Positions 35,440 to 45,217 are shown, counted from the stretch's first letter. The stretch is DNA of 64,000 nucleotides from JAJPKK01 sp963800215 (GCA_963800215.1 CAWCZY010000004.1:1-64000), one strand, 5' to 3'. A program made the numbers and translations. The notes: a model not told the origin generated them from the sequence alone.

Positions 35440-36420
35440 ATGGAATTTCGATGGCGAGGCGCCGGCGCTGTGTTGGCCGGAGCAGCGCTCGCAGCGGTTC
35501 TCGTCCGGCCGGCCGGCGCGGTCGACAAGGTGACGTTCGGCCAGGTTTCGCCGACGGCGACGGTGTGGCCGGGGACGGTGGCGACGAAAAAGGGCTTCTT
35601 CGCCGCCAACGATGTCGAGATGGACGTGATCTCGATCGGCGTTTCCCCGGGGATGCAGGCGGTCGCCGCCGGCTCGCTCGATATCATGCACAACACGTGC
35701 AACGCCCCGATCTCGTTTTATGAGGGCGGCGGCACCAATGTGCGCATCAGCATGGTGTCGATGTCGACCCATCCGGCCCTGCTGATCGGCAAGAAGGGCA
35801 TGAAGAGCGCCGCCGAGCTCAAGGGCAAGGTGGTCGGGACCTCCTCGATCAAGTCCGGCTCGACCATCCTGCTGCGCCGCCTGCTCAGGAGCCGCGGCCT
35901 CGGCGACAAGGACTACGACGTCGTCGCCGGCCAGGGCAGCGCCCAGATCTTCAACGGGCTGCAGGCCGGTGCGCTGGACGCCGTATGGCTGGTGCCGCCG
36001 CAATCCTATGTGGCGGCGAGCGCCGGCTATTCCGTGCTGGGCAGCTTCCGCGAGGTGGCGCCGAAATTTCCGTTCGTGTGCTTCGTCACCAATACCGAAT
36101 GGCTCAAGGCCAAGCACGATGTCGGGCGCCGCTTCGTGAAGGCCTGGCTCGAGGCGGTCGCCTGGCTGCACGACCCCGCCAATCGCGCCGAGGCGGAAAA
36201 GCTGCTCGCCGATGCGCTCAAGGTGTCTCCCGATGCGGCGTCGAAGACCTATGACGATCTGATCGTCGCGAACCCCGACACGTTTCCGCGCGACGGCCGG
36301 CTCGAACCCGACGCGCTGCGCTCGATCGTCTCGATCATGGTAGAAGGCGAAGAGCTCGGCGCCATGCCGAAGGGCGACCTCGGCAAATATGTCGACGACA
36401 GCCTGCTCGGCCCCAAATGA
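35440..36420 (+). CDS. ABC-transporter substrate-binding protein (NMT1/SsuA-like)
   Basis: About 326 residues. A signal peptide (GAVLAGAALAAVLVRPAGA) is followed by a type 2 periplasmic binding fold: VTFGQVSPTATVWPGTVATK, VAAGSLDIMHNTCNAPISFY and LKGKVVGTSSIKSGSTILLR. It resembles the NMT1/taurine receptor group. The ligand is unknown. No permease or ATPase gene is adjacent. GGAGG lies before ATG 35440. The upstream MoeA-fusion frame overlaps it only because of the frameshift there. Confidence 0.82.
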   Translation: MEFRWRGAGAVLAGAALAAVLVRPAGAVDKVTFGQVSPTATVWPGTVATKKGFFAANDVEMDVISIGVSPGMQAVAAGSLDIMHNTCNAPISFYEGGGTNVRISMVSMSTHPALLIGKKGMKSAAELKGKVVGTSSIKSGSTILLRRLLRSRGLGDKDYDVVAGQGSAQIFNGLQAGALDAVWLVPPQSYVAASAGYSVLGSFREVAPKFPFVCFVTNTEWLKAKHDVGRRFVKAWLEAVAWLHDPANRAEAEKLLADALKVSPDAASKTYDDLIVANPDTFPRDGRLEPDALRSIVSIMVEGEELGAMPKGDLGKYVDDSLLGPK

Positions 36421-36459
36421 GGCCAAAGGCGATGAGGCCAGAACGATGAGGCAAAGGCG

Positions 36460-37419
36460 ATGAAGCGAGGCCTGTTTGCATTGGCGATCGTGCTGGCGCT
36501 CGGCGGCGCCGCCACGGCGCAGAACTATCCCACCAAGCCGATCAAGCTGATCGTGCCGTTCGCCCCCGGCGGCCCCGCCGACGTGATCGGCCGCATCATC
36601 GGCCAGCAGGCGGGCATCATCCTCGGCCAGAGCTTCGTGGTGGAGAACCGCGGCGGCGCCGGTGGCACCATCGGCGCCCGCATGGCCGCCCAGGCCGAGC
36701 CCGACGGCTACACCCTGATGTTCGCCAACACTTCGACGCTGAGCATCAACCCGGCGGTCTACAAGAACCTCGATTTCGATCCCGCCAAGGCATTCGTCCC
36801 GGTGGCGCTGGTCGGGACCACCTCCAACATCGTCGTCGTCAACCCGGCGCTGCCGGTGAAGTCGATCGCCGATCTCATCGCCTACGGAAAGGCCAATCCC
36901 GGCAAGCTCAGCTATTCGTCGCCGGGGGTGGGCACCCCGCCGTACATGATCGGCGAGATGTTCAAGCTGCGGACCGGGCTCGACATCACCCACGTGCCCT
37001 ACAAGAGCGGCGGCAACTCGACCCAGGACGTGGTTTCCGGCCAGGTGCCGATGACCTTCGAGAATCCCGCGGTGTCGCTGCCGCTGGTGCTGGCCGGCAC
37101 GATCCGCGCCATCGCGGTGACCAGCGAGACCCGCAATCCGCAGCTGCCGGACGTGCCTACCATGAGCGAAACCATCCCCGACTTCGTATCGGTCTCGTTC
37201 ACGGGCATGGTGGCGCCCACGGGCGTTCCCCCCGCCATCATCGCCAAGCTCAACGCCGCCATCAATGACAGCCTCAAGACACCGCAAGTGATGGCGACGC
37301 TCGCCAAGCTCTCGGTCGACATCAAGCCTGGCACCCCGGCCGAATTCGGTGCCTTTCTCGCCAAGGAACGGGAGAAATGGCAGGCGGTCGCCAAGGCGGC
37401 ACATATTCAGATCGACTGA
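36460..37419 (+). CDS. Bug-family (TctC-like) tripartite tricarboxylate transporter receptor
   Basis: A 319-residue periplasmic receptor. The signal peptide ALAIVLALGGAATAQ is followed by NYPTKPIKLIVPFAPGGPAD, the Bug-family start. FVVENRGGAGGTIGARMAAQ, TPPYMIGEMFKLRTGLDITH and VPYKSGGNSTQDVVSGQVP follow. These receptors bind small carboxylates or aromatic acids. As is common for the family in these bacteria, no TctA/TctB membrane genes are beside it. It follows the NMT1-like receptor by 40 bases and may share its transcript. Confidence 0.9.
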   Translation: MKRGLFALAIVLALGGAATAQNYPTKPIKLIVPFAPGGPADVIGRIIGQQAGIILGQSFVVENRGGAGGTIGARMAAQAEPDGYTLMFANTSTLSINPAVYKNLDFDPAKAFVPVALVGTTSNIVVVNPALPVKSIADLIAYGKANPGKLSYSSPGVGTPPYMIGEMFKLRTGLDITHVPYKSGGNSTQDVVSGQVPMTFENPAVSLPLVLAGTIRAIAVTSETRNPQLPDVPTMSETIPDFVSVSFTGMVAPTGVPPAIIAKLNAAINDSLKTPQVMATLAKLSVDIKPGTPAEFGAFLAKEREKWQAVAKAAHIQID

Positions 37420-37434
37420 ATGCGCGTTTTTGTC

Positions 37435-37530
37435 GTCATTCCGGGGCCGGCGCAGGCCGGAACCCGGAATCCAGCCTGCCGCGCTGAAGCTGGATTCCGG
37501 GTTCGGCGCTTCGCACCGCCCCGGAATGAC
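37435..37530. repeat. Nested palindromic intergenic repeat
   Basis: Outer arms GTCATTCCGGGGC (37435-37447) and GCCCCGGAATGAC (37518-37530) are exact inverted copies. Inside them AACCCGGAATCCAGC (37461-37475) and GCTGGATTCCGGGTT (37489-37503) are also exact inverted copies. It is a RPE/REP-like element of alphaproteobacterial type between two same-direction genes. Confidence 0.85.
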
Positions 37531-37639
37531 GGCGTTGTTGAGAGACCCGCTTCTCCACAGACTTTGATTCGGCTGTGCGAAATGCGCCCGCCGGCCATCT
37601 TCCCTTGCTGCTTGTCCGGGCGAGTGTTATCTCGCCCCC

Positions 37640-39451
37640 ATGACCGCAGTGCCCATCGAAAACATCCGGAATTTCTCCATAGTCGCCCATATCGACCACG
37701 GCAAGTCGACCCTTGCCGACCGGCTGATTCAGATCACCGGCGGCCTCTCCGAGCGCGAGATGTTCGGCCGCGAGCAGGTGCTCGATTCCATGGACATCGA
37801 GCGCGAGCGCGGCATCACCATCAAGGCGCAGACGGTGCGGCTCAACTACCATGCCAAGGACGGCAAGGACTATATCCTCAACCTGATCGATACGCCCGGC
37901 CATGTCGACTTCGCCTACGAGGTCAACCGCAGCCTCGCCGCCTGCGAGGGCTCGCTCCTGGTGGTCGACGCCAGCCAGGGCGTCGAGGCGCAGACGCTCG
38001 CCAACGTCTACCAGGCGCTCGACAACAACCATGAGGTCGTGCCGGTCCTCAACAAGATCGATCTGCCGGCCGCCGAGACCGAAAAGGTCAAGCAGCAGAT
38101 CGAGGACGTCATCGGCCTCGATGCCTCCGACGCCATCCTGATCTCGGCCAAGACCGGGCTGAACATCGGCGACGTGCTGGAGGCGATCGTCACCCGGCTA
38201 CCGCCGCCCAAGGGCGACCGCGACGCCCCGCTCAAGGCGCTCCTGGTCGACAGCTGGTATGACGCCTATCTCGGCGTCGTCGTGCTCATGCGCGTGGTCG
38301 ACGGCACCATAAAGAAAGGCCAGCGCATCCGCATGATGCGCACCCACGCGAACTACGAGGTCGACCGCGTCGGCGTGTTCACGCCCAAGATGCTGGAGGC
38401 GACCGAGCTGGGACCCGGCGAGATCGGCTTCATCACCGCGTCGATCAAGGAAGTGGCCGATACCCGCGTCGGCGACACCATCACCGACGACCGCAAGCCT
38501 GCGGCGGCGGCGCTGCCGGGCTTCCGCCCCGCCATCCCGGTGGTGTTCTGCGGGCTGTTCCCGGTCGACGCCGCGCAGTTCGAGGATTTGCGTGCGGCGA
38601 TGGGCAAGCTGCGCCTCAACGACGCCAGCTTCTCGTTCGAGATGGAGACCTCCGCCGCGCTCGGCTTCGGCTTCCGCTGCGGTTTTCTCGGGCTCCTGCA
38701 CCTCGAGATCATCCAGGAGCGGCTGCAGCGCGAGTTCAACCTCGACCTGATCGCGACGGCACCGTCGGTCATCTACAAGATGACGCTCACCGACGGCAAG
38801 GAGATCGAGATCCACAATCCCGTCGACATGCCGGACGTGGTCCGCATCAGGGAAATGCGGGAGCCGTGGATCCGCGCCACCATCCTGACGCCGGACGAAT
38901 ATCTCGGCAGCGTGCTCAAGCTGTGCCAGGACCGCCGCGGCATCCAGGTCGAGCTCACTTATGTGGGCAACCGCGCCATGGTGAAATACGACCTGCCGCT
39001 CAACGAAGTCGTGTTCGATTTCTACGACCGCCTGAAATCGGTGTCGAAGGGCTATGCCTCGTTCGACTATCACATCACCGACTACAAGCCCGCCGATCTC
39101 GTCAAGATGCAGATCCTGGTCAATGCCGAGCCGGTCGATGCGCTCGCCATGCTGGTCCACCGCAACCGGGCCGAAAACCGCGGCCGCGCCATGGTGGAGA
39201 AGCTCAAGGAGCTGATCCCGCCACACATGTTCCAGATCCCGATCCAGGCCGCGATCGGCGGCAAGATCATCGCCCGCGAGACCGTGCGCGCCTTCCGCAA
39301 GGACGTCACCGCCAAGTGCTACGGCGGCGACGTGACCCGCAAGCGCAAGCTTCTGGAGAAGCAGAAGGAAGGCAAGAAGAAGATGCGCCAGTTCGGCAAG
39401 GTCGACATCCCGCAGGAAGCCTTCATCGCCGCGCTGAAGGTGGACGTGTAG
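37640..39451 (+). CDS. lepA: Elongation factor 4 (LepA)
   Basis: A 603-residue translational GTPase that back-translocates stalled ribosomes. The G1 motif AHIDHGKST is near residue 16. RGITIKAQTVRL (G2 region), DTPGHVDF (G3), NKIDLP (G4) and SAKTGLNIGD (G5) follow in order. The LepA-specific C-terminal domain ends KKKMRQFGKVDIPQEAFIAA. The length is normal. It is a chromosomal housekeeping gene and a useful marker for placing the window. Confidence 0.97.
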   Translation: MTAVPIENIRNFSIVAHIDHGKSTLADRLIQITGGLSEREMFGREQVLDSMDIERERGITIKAQTVRLNYHAKDGKDYILNLIDTPGHVDFAYEVNRSLAACEGSLLVVDASQGVEAQTLANVYQALDNNHEVVPVLNKIDLPAAETEKVKQQIEDVIGLDASDAILISAKTGLNIGDVLEAIVTRLPPPKGDRDAPLKALLVDSWYDAYLGVVVLMRVVDGTIKKGQRIRMMRTHANYEVDRVGVFTPKMLEATELGPGEIGFITASIKEVADTRVGDTITDDRKPAAAALPGFRPAIPVVFCGLFPVDAAQFEDLRAAMGKLRLNDASFSFEMETSAALGFGFRCGFLGLLHLEIIQERLQREFNLDLIATAPSVIYKMTLTDGKEIEIHNPVDMPDVVRIREMREPWIRATILTPDEYLGSVLKLCQDRRGIQVELTYVGNRAMVKYDLPLNEVVFDFYDRLKSVSKGYASFDYHITDYKPADLVKMQILVNAEPVDALAMLVHRNRAENRGRAMVEKLKELIPPHMFQIPIQAAIGGKIIARETVRAFRKDVTAKCYGGDVTRKRKLLEKQKEGKKKMRQFGKVDIPQEAFIAALKVDV

Positions 39452-39566
39452 TCGTGCGACCTCATCCTGCGCGCAAGTGTCTGTGGCCATCCTTCGGGAC
39501 GCGCCTGCGTGCGTTCCAGGATAGCTGCTCTAGTGTTGTGATTTTGGTGCTTCATTCAGTGTCAGT

Positions 39567-39683
39567 GTCATGCCCCGCGAAAGCGGGGCATCCAGTAATC
39601 CCTGTGCCATCGGTGGAACTCATGCTGCGCCCAAGATCGCGGTTTGGTGGTTACTGGATCGCCCGGTCAAGCCGGGCGATGAC
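39567..39683. repeat. Palindromic intergenic repeat with two hairpins
   Basis: Outer arms GTCAT and ATGAC enclose two GC hairpins (TGCCCCGCGAAAGCGGGGCA and CGCCCGGTCAAGCCGGGCG). The inner arms CATCCAGTAA and TTACTGGATC pair with each other. It lies between converging lepA and the crotonase gene. Partial copies occur near 45970-45992 and 56069-56092. Confidence 0.8.
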
Positions 39684-39747
39684 AACAATGGGATTCAAGC
39701 ATTGGAGACAGCACACCGGCTGAAGACCGAGGCGGGGACGCCGCAGG

Positions 39748-40554
39748 TCACTTGAACTGCGGCTTGCGCTTGGCGCTGAAGGCTTCGATGCCTTCCTTGT
39801 AGTCCTCGCTGTCGCGCAGCTTTTCGTAAGCGTGGCCCTCGACCTCGAGGCCGACCGAGAGGCTCGCGTCATAGGTGGTGTTGAGCACGCGCTTGATGGT
39901 CTTGAGCGCCAGCGCCGACATCGAGGTCAGCGTCTTCACCACGTCCTCGATCGAGTGGTCGAGTGCCGCCGAGTCGTCGACGACGCGGGTGAGCAGGCCC
40001 CACTGTTGGGCTTCGAGCGCGGGAATGCGGCGGCCCAGCATCATCATGTCGGCCGCCCGCGTCAGCCCGGCGATGCGGGCGACGCGCTGGCTGCCGCCGC
40101 TGCCGGGGATCTGGCCGAGCGTGGTCTCGGGCAGGGCGAGCAAGGTATCTTTCGTCGCGAGCCGGATGTCGCAGGCCATGGCGAGCTCGAAGCCGACCCC
40201 CATGGCGTATTTTTCCATGGCGCAGACCACCGGCTTGGGGCAGCGCTCCGGGGCGGCGATGTTCCAGGCGAGATGCGACATGCCGTCCCGTTCGATCTGC
40301 GGGAACGCCTTGACGTCGCCGCCGGAGGTGTAGACGCCGTTGCAGCCGCGGATGACGACGACGCGCACGTCGGGGTCCTGCCCGAACGCCTCGATGATGG
40401 CCGCGATCTGGCTGCGGCCGCGATAGGAAATGACGTTGAGCGGGGGACGGTCGAAGTAAAGCCAGCCGATCCTCTTTTCCGCGTCCACCTCGTAGCGCAG
40501 GCCGTCCAGGTCGCGCAGGATGGCGCCCCGCATTTCCGCATAGTCTCTTTGCAT
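39748..40554 (-). CDS. Enoyl-CoA hydratase/isomerase family protein
   Basis: A 268-residue crotonase. The oxyanion-hole region TSGGDVKAF is followed by GVGFELAMACDIRLATKDTL and ALPETTLGQIPGSGGSQRVA. Both glutamates used by hydratases are at their positions (GFE and LPE), so water addition to an enoyl-CoA is likely. The start at 40554 (MQRDYAEMRGAI) fits better than an upstream Met at 40593. It is divergent from the UbiD/CoA-ligase operon across 260 bases, which suggests a shared aromatic or alicyclic acid pathway; that is inference. Confidence 0.85.
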   Translation of the reverse strand: MQRDYAEMRGAILRDLDGLRYEVDAEKRIGWLYFDRPPLNVISYRGRSQIAAIIEAFGQDPDVRVVVIRGCNGVYTSGGDVKAFPQIERDGMSHLAWNIAAPERCPKPVVCAMEKYAMGVGFELAMACDIRLATKDTLLALPETTLGQIPGSGGSQRVARIAGLTRAADMMMLGRRIPALEAQQWGLLTRVVDDSAALDHSIEDVVKTLTSMSALALKTIKRVLNTTYDASLSVGLEVEGHAYEKLRDSEDYKEGIEAFSAKRKPQFK

Positions 40555-40813
40555 GATGTCACGTCGTTCCGTTCTGGCTTGACCGGGAAGCATGATGGTA
40601 GCTTAGCGCGGATTTGCGGCCGGTGCGCGTTGCCGCGGCGCCGCAAGCTCGCCGCTTCGCGGGAAAGGCGATTTCGCCGTTACGACTTTGGGGCCTACCG
40701 CCGCAATCGGAATAAACGCAAAACAGAGCCCGCCGCTTTCGCCGCCCGACCGCGGGCAATCCCGAGGCCTGACCGGGCTCCGGCGGGCCGCCGCCAACAA
40801 CGAGGAGACGCAC

Positions 40814-42303
40814 ATGCAGTTTGGTGACCTGCGCAGCTGGATCGCGCATCTCGAGAAGGAAGGCGAGCTTCACGAGATCGACACCGAGGTGGACTGGAAC
40901 TGCGAGCTCGGCACCGTGACCCGGCGCGCCTTCGGCAACGGCGACGGGCCGGCGCTGCTGTTCAACCGGATCAAGGACTACACCTCCGGCCGCTGCACCC
41001 GGCTCTTCACCGGCGGCCTGTCGAACTATTCCCGCGTCGCGCTGATGTTCGGGCTGCCGAAGAAGGCGCCGATCACCGAACTGGTGAAGGCCGCGCGCAA
41101 GGCCTATCGGGCCGGCTGCCGCCGGTGACGGTCGCCACCGGCCCGGTCAAGGAGAACATCATCAAGGGCGACGACATCGACCTGTTCGACTTCCCCGTGC
41201 CGAAATGGCACCGCCACGACGGCGGCCGCTACATCAACACCATGCAGGGCACGGTGACGCGCGATCCCGTGTCCGGCCGCGTCAATGTCGGCATCTATCG
41301 CGGCATGATCGGCAAGAAGGACACCATCCCGGTGCTGCTGTGGCGGCCGCAGAACTGGGGCCAGGATTTCGCCAAGTACAGCGGCAAGGGCGAGGAGATG
41401 CCGGTTGCCTTCATCTATGGCTGGGAGCCCTGCCTGCCGTTCTGCGCGTCCTCGCCGGTGCCGCCCGACGTCTCCGAATACGACGTGATGGGGGCGCTGC
41501 GCGGCGCGCCGGTCGAGCTGGTGGACTGCGAGACGGTGCCGCTGCAGGTCCCGGCCTCCGCGGAGATCGTGATCGAGGGCTGGATTTCGCCCGATCCCGC
41601 GACCTTCGAGCTGGAAGGTCCGTTCGGCGAATACACCGGCTATTTCGGCGGCGAACAGGGCCCCAAGCATCGGGTGCGCGTCACCTGCATCTCCCACCGC
41701 AACGACCCGATCTTCCGCGGTACGCTGGAAGGCACCATGCCGAAAATGTTGAGCGAGAATTCCATCATGAGTTCGGTGCAGCGCGCCGCCCTGGCCTGGA
41801 ATATTCTCGAGCGCTCGGGCGTTCCGGGTGTCACCGACGTGCACTGCCCGGCCGCCAACAACGGCACCACGCTGATGATCCAGATCAAGCAGACCTATCG
41901 CGGCCAGGCCAAGCAGGCTGCCGCCGCGATCTGGGGCTCGAACGCGGCGCATCTGCGCTACAAGCACATCTGGGTGGTCGATGACGACATCGACATCCAC
42001 GATTACGGCGCCATCGACTGGGCCTTTGCCTACCGCGTCAATGCGGCCGAGGACGACATCGTGTTCTTCCCCGGCACCTTCGGCTCCGCCCTCGATCCGT
42101 CGACGCGACTCAAGTTCCGCGACACCAATCTGTACGGCACCGGCAAGTGGTGCCGGGTGCTGATCGACGCGACCGTCAATCTCGACTTCGAGCCCGAGGC
42201 GAATTACGACGGCGAGCGTTATCCGCCCATGGTCAGGCCGGCGAAGGAGGACTGGGAGCTGGTCGAGCGCCGCTGGCACGAATACGGATTCAAACGCGAC
42301 TGA
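40814..42303 (+). pseudogene. UbiD-family (de)carboxylase, frameshifted
   Basis: A prenyl-FMN-dependent decarboxylase of about 496 residues. It starts MQFGDLRSWIAHLEKEGEL with GAGGAG ahead. The first frame stops at 41128. The second carries LPPVTVATGPVKENIIKGDD, RHDGGRYINTMQGTVTRDP and FELEGPFGEYTGYFGGEQG (active-site region) to 42303. A lost base (or two extra) between 41110 and 41118 explains the break, and the span is one base short of a multiple of three. The CoA ligase starts five bases after the stop. UbiX, which makes the cofactor, is not in the window. Confidence 0.82.
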
Positions 42304-42308
42304 TCGCC

Positions 42309-43955
42309 ATGCTGTCCCGCTCGCCGACCGCCTATGACGACAAGATCTATTCCGCCGAGTGGCGCGCCTTCGCCGATCCGGAGGTGCCGGACGCCATATC
42401 GCCGACGGAGATATTGCTCGACCGCCACCTGGGCACGCCGGTCGAGCACAAGGCCGCTCTCATCGTCGACGATGTGCCGGTGAGCTACGGCGCGCTGGCG
42501 CAGCGGGTCGCGGCGGTCTCCGCCGGGCTGTGCGCCATCGGCGTCGTCCCGGAAAACCGCATCCTGCTGTTCGGCACCGACAGCCTCGACTACGTCACGC
42601 TGTGGCTGGGCGCGGTCCGCATCGGCGCGGTCCCGGCGGTGGTGTCCGATCTCTACAAGGCGCCGGACCTGCTCTATTTCATCCGCGACACCGCGGCGCG
42701 GCTGCTCTTCATCGACGCCGAGCAGCTGGGCAAGCTCGCCGAGATCGCCGCCGCGCTGCCGGCGTCGCTGGAGACGGTCATCGTGCGCGGCGAGGCCGGG
42801 CTTGCGCCGGAGCTGGCGGGGAAGAAGGTGGTCGCGTTCGCCGCGATCGCCGATTCCGGCGCGCCCGCCGTCGCCGCCTGTCCGCGCCATCCCAACGACG
42901 TGACCTACATGTTCTTTTCCGGCGGGACCACCGGCACCGCCAAGGGCATCACCCATCTCGCCCATGATTTCGTGCTGATCCCGCGGCGCCAGGGCCGCTT
43001 CTGGGAGTATCGCGAGAGCGACGTGGTGTTCGCGACCTCCAAGAAATATTTCACCCACGGCCTGTGGCCAGGCCTGCTGATCCCGCTCTATTGGGGCGCG
43101 ACCGCGGTCCTGGTCCGCCGGCCGCCGCTGCCCGAACTCGTATTGGAGACCATGGCCAAGGCCAAGGTGACGAAGCTCGTCAGCGTGCCCACGGTCCTCA
43201 AGAACATGATCGAGCATGTCCGCGTCTCCGGCGAGAGGCCGCATTATCCCGCGCTCGAATTCGTCGTCAGCGCGTCGGAGAAGATCCCGCCTGAAATATT
43301 TTCCCGCTTCCACCAGCAGTTCGGCGTCGAGCTGTTCGATTCCATCGGCAGCTCCGAGATCACCTATGAGTGGATCGCCAACCGCCAGAAGGAGTTCAAG
43401 CGCGGCAGCCTCGGCAAGCCCATTTTCGGCTACGAGGTCCGGCTGGTGAGCAAGGACCATGGCGACATCACGGAGCCCAATGTTCCCGGCGAGGCCTGGA
43501 TCAAGAGCAGGACCTCCTGTTTCTTCTACTGGCGCAAATACGACAAGTCGCGCGAGACCTTCATCGGCGAATGGACCCGCACCGGCGACAATCTCTATTT
43601 CGACGAAGACGGCTTCTTCTGGTTCTCCGGTCGCGACAACGACATGTTCAAGGTCAAGGGCCTGTGGGTGGCGCCGATCGAGATCGAGGCCGCGCTCACC
43701 GGCCACCCCGCCGTGCGCGAGGCGGCGGTGGTGTCGTGTTCGGACGCCGATGGCTTCACCAAGCCGATGGCCTATGTGGTGCTGCGCGAAGGCTTTTCGC
43801 GCAGCGACGCGCTGGTGGTGGAACTCTGCGCCGCGGTGCGCCCGCTCGGCGGCTACAAGGTGCCGGAGCGCTACGCCTTCATCGACGAGCTGCCGCGCAC
43901 GACCTTGCTCAAGATCGACCGCCGCGCGCTGCGCGCGCGCTCTGCGACACCGTAG
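42309..43955 (+). CDS. Benzoate-CoA-ligase-like acyl-CoA synthetase
   Basis: A 548-residue AMP-forming ligase. The ATP-binding motif MFFSGGTTGTAKGITH is present, with SIGSSEITYEWIAN in the acid-binding region, EWTRTGDNLYFDEDGFFWFS and GRDNDMFKVKGLWVAPIEIE as the hinge, and the C-terminal Lys in TTLLKIDRR. It is closest in pattern to the benzoate-CoA ligase group. It forms a two-gene operon with the UbiD enzyme, so together they could carboxylate or decarboxylate an aromatic acid and activate it with CoA. The true substrate is unknown. Confidence 0.88.
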   Translation: MLSRSPTAYDDKIYSAEWRAFADPEVPDAISPTEILLDRHLGTPVEHKAALIVDDVPVSYGALAQRVAAVSAGLCAIGVVPENRILLFGTDSLDYVTLWLGAVRIGAVPAVVSDLYKAPDLLYFIRDTAARLLFIDAEQLGKLAEIAAALPASLETVIVRGEAGLAPELAGKKVVAFAAIADSGAPAVAACPRHPNDVTYMFFSGGTTGTAKGITHLAHDFVLIPRRQGRFWEYRESDVVFATSKKYFTHGLWPGLLIPLYWGATAVLVRRPPLPELVLETMAKAKVTKLVSVPTVLKNMIEHVRVSGERPHYPALEFVVSASEKIPPEIFSRFHQQFGVELFDSIGSSEITYEWIANRQKEFKRGSLGKPIFGYEVRLVSKDHGDITEPNVPGEAWIKSRTSCFFYWRKYDKSRETFIGEWTRTGDNLYFDEDGFFWFSGRDNDMFKVKGLWVAPIEIEAALTGHPAVREAAVVSCSDADGFTKPMAYVVLREGFSRSDALVVELCAAVRPLGGYKVPERYAFIDELPRTTLLKIDRRALRARSATP

Positions 43956-43956
43956 A

Positions 43957-44916
43957 TCACTTCGACTTCTTCTTCCGGACCTCGCTCTTGCGGAACTCGT
44001 TCTTCCCGACGACGACCGGCGCTGCGCCATAGGCGCGATAAAGCTCCGCGAAGTCGGCGGCCAGTTCGTAACACACGGTGAGTTTGCGGGTCGGAAAGTC
44101 CCAGCGCGCGTTGGGGAAGCCGCAGGATTGCATTTCCAATGTAAACGGAGCCGGCCAAACGAAGGCCTCGGCGGTGTGCTGGGCCACCGCTTCCAGCAAC
44201 CCTATGGAGCGTATCGCCTTGGCGGCGACCTCGAGGCGGCCCTTGGCTTCGCCATAGACCACGTCGATCTTCGTTTCCGGTTGATCGGGAGCGCGCAGAT
44301 GCGGCTTGAGCAAGAAATCCCAGGAATAGGCGGCATTGCTGAAATCTCCCGCACAGCTTTCCTGGCGGGCCTTCGGCAGTTTCGTTTCCGCGGCGAGATC
44401 CTTGAATTTCTCCGCGTCCGAGCCGACCATCAGGCACACGATTTCATAGGCACGTTGCTGATTGAGGCCGTGCTCGTCGTAAAACGCGACCGGGTCGTTG
44501 GTTTCCTGGTCGCGGCGGTCGGCCAGGAACCAGCCCTTCGCGGCCTCGGCGAGCACGCGATGGGTAAAGCCGGACCCTATCCTTATCAATCCCGTGGCAG
44601 CGAAGGAATCGGCTGCATCTTCCTGCCTTCCAAGCACCGGCAACCCCAACTGAGTGATGGCCGCATGGCCCAATTCGTGCAGCAGCACGAACAGCACGTT
44701 GCCGGTTACGAACTCCGCGAGCTGGTCACGTTGTTTTGGGGACAGGTTCTTGAACCCCGGCTGGTCGCCGAGCTTTTGTGCGGTGGCGCTGACCCTGGCC
44801 TGGAATAGCTCCGTTTCAGTCGACGCCGATTGCGCGAAAATCGGCTCGCTGGCGAACGTCGAGACGAAAAGCAAGAGAGGCAGAACATGCCGTTGCCGGA
44901 CGAGCCGCGATTTCAT
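43957..44916 (-). CDS. DUF4344 metallopeptidase-like protein
   Basis: A 319-residue exported protein. The signal peptide VLPLLLFVSTFASEPIFA is followed by the zinc motif VLLHELGHAAI (HExxH) and a downstream GRQEDAADSFAA, where an acidic third ligand is expected. These are the marks of DUF4344. The C-terminal half has two likely disulfide cysteines (QSCGFPNARWDFP, LTVCYELAADFAELY). AGGTGG lies before ATG 44916. The substrate is unknown. It converges with the CoA ligase, two bases apart. Confidence 0.8.
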   Translation of the reverse strand: MKSRLVRQRHVLPLLLFVSTFASEPIFAQSASTETELFQARVSATAQKLGDQPGFKNLSPKQRDQLAEFVTGNVLFVLLHELGHAAITQLGLPVLGRQEDAADSFAATGLIRIGSGFTHRVLAEAAKGWFLADRRDQETNDPVAFYDEHGLNQQRAYEIVCLMVGSDAEKFKDLAAETKLPKARQESCAGDFSNAAYSWDFLLKPHLRAPDQPETKIDVVYGEAKGRLEVAAKAIRSIGLLEAVAQHTAEAFVWPAPFTLEMQSCGFPNARWDFPTRKLTVCYELAADFAELYRAYGAAPVVVGKNEFRKSEVRKKKSK

Positions 44917-45217
44917 CGGACCACCTGTAAAAATCATGCGCCGCCCAGCCGTCATGTAAAAGTCTGCCACGCCGCGCGGCGGATGCCAATCGCGTAAGCC
45001 GGGCTTTGTCGGTTTCGCGGGCGCGGGTCATCCGACCTGCTTGACCGCGTCATCCACCTCGGGCCTCGATCGGCGCAAAGCCCCGTCGCCGCGTCGAGAG
45101 CATGCCTGCAACGCGCAAACATGGCCGGCGATCGGGTTGCAAGCGGGCTCAATTGATCCGATATCAGCCGGTGCCGGCGGATCGGGATGAACCTATCGGC
45201 ATGGAGGAGTTTGCGCG

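Noticed and set aside
35020..37404. A very long open frame on the minus strand (794 codons)
   Set aside because: It is antisense to two well-supported receptor genes and the MoeA fusion. Its translation is His/Arg/Asp-rich with no domain, the usual shadow in GC-rich DNA.
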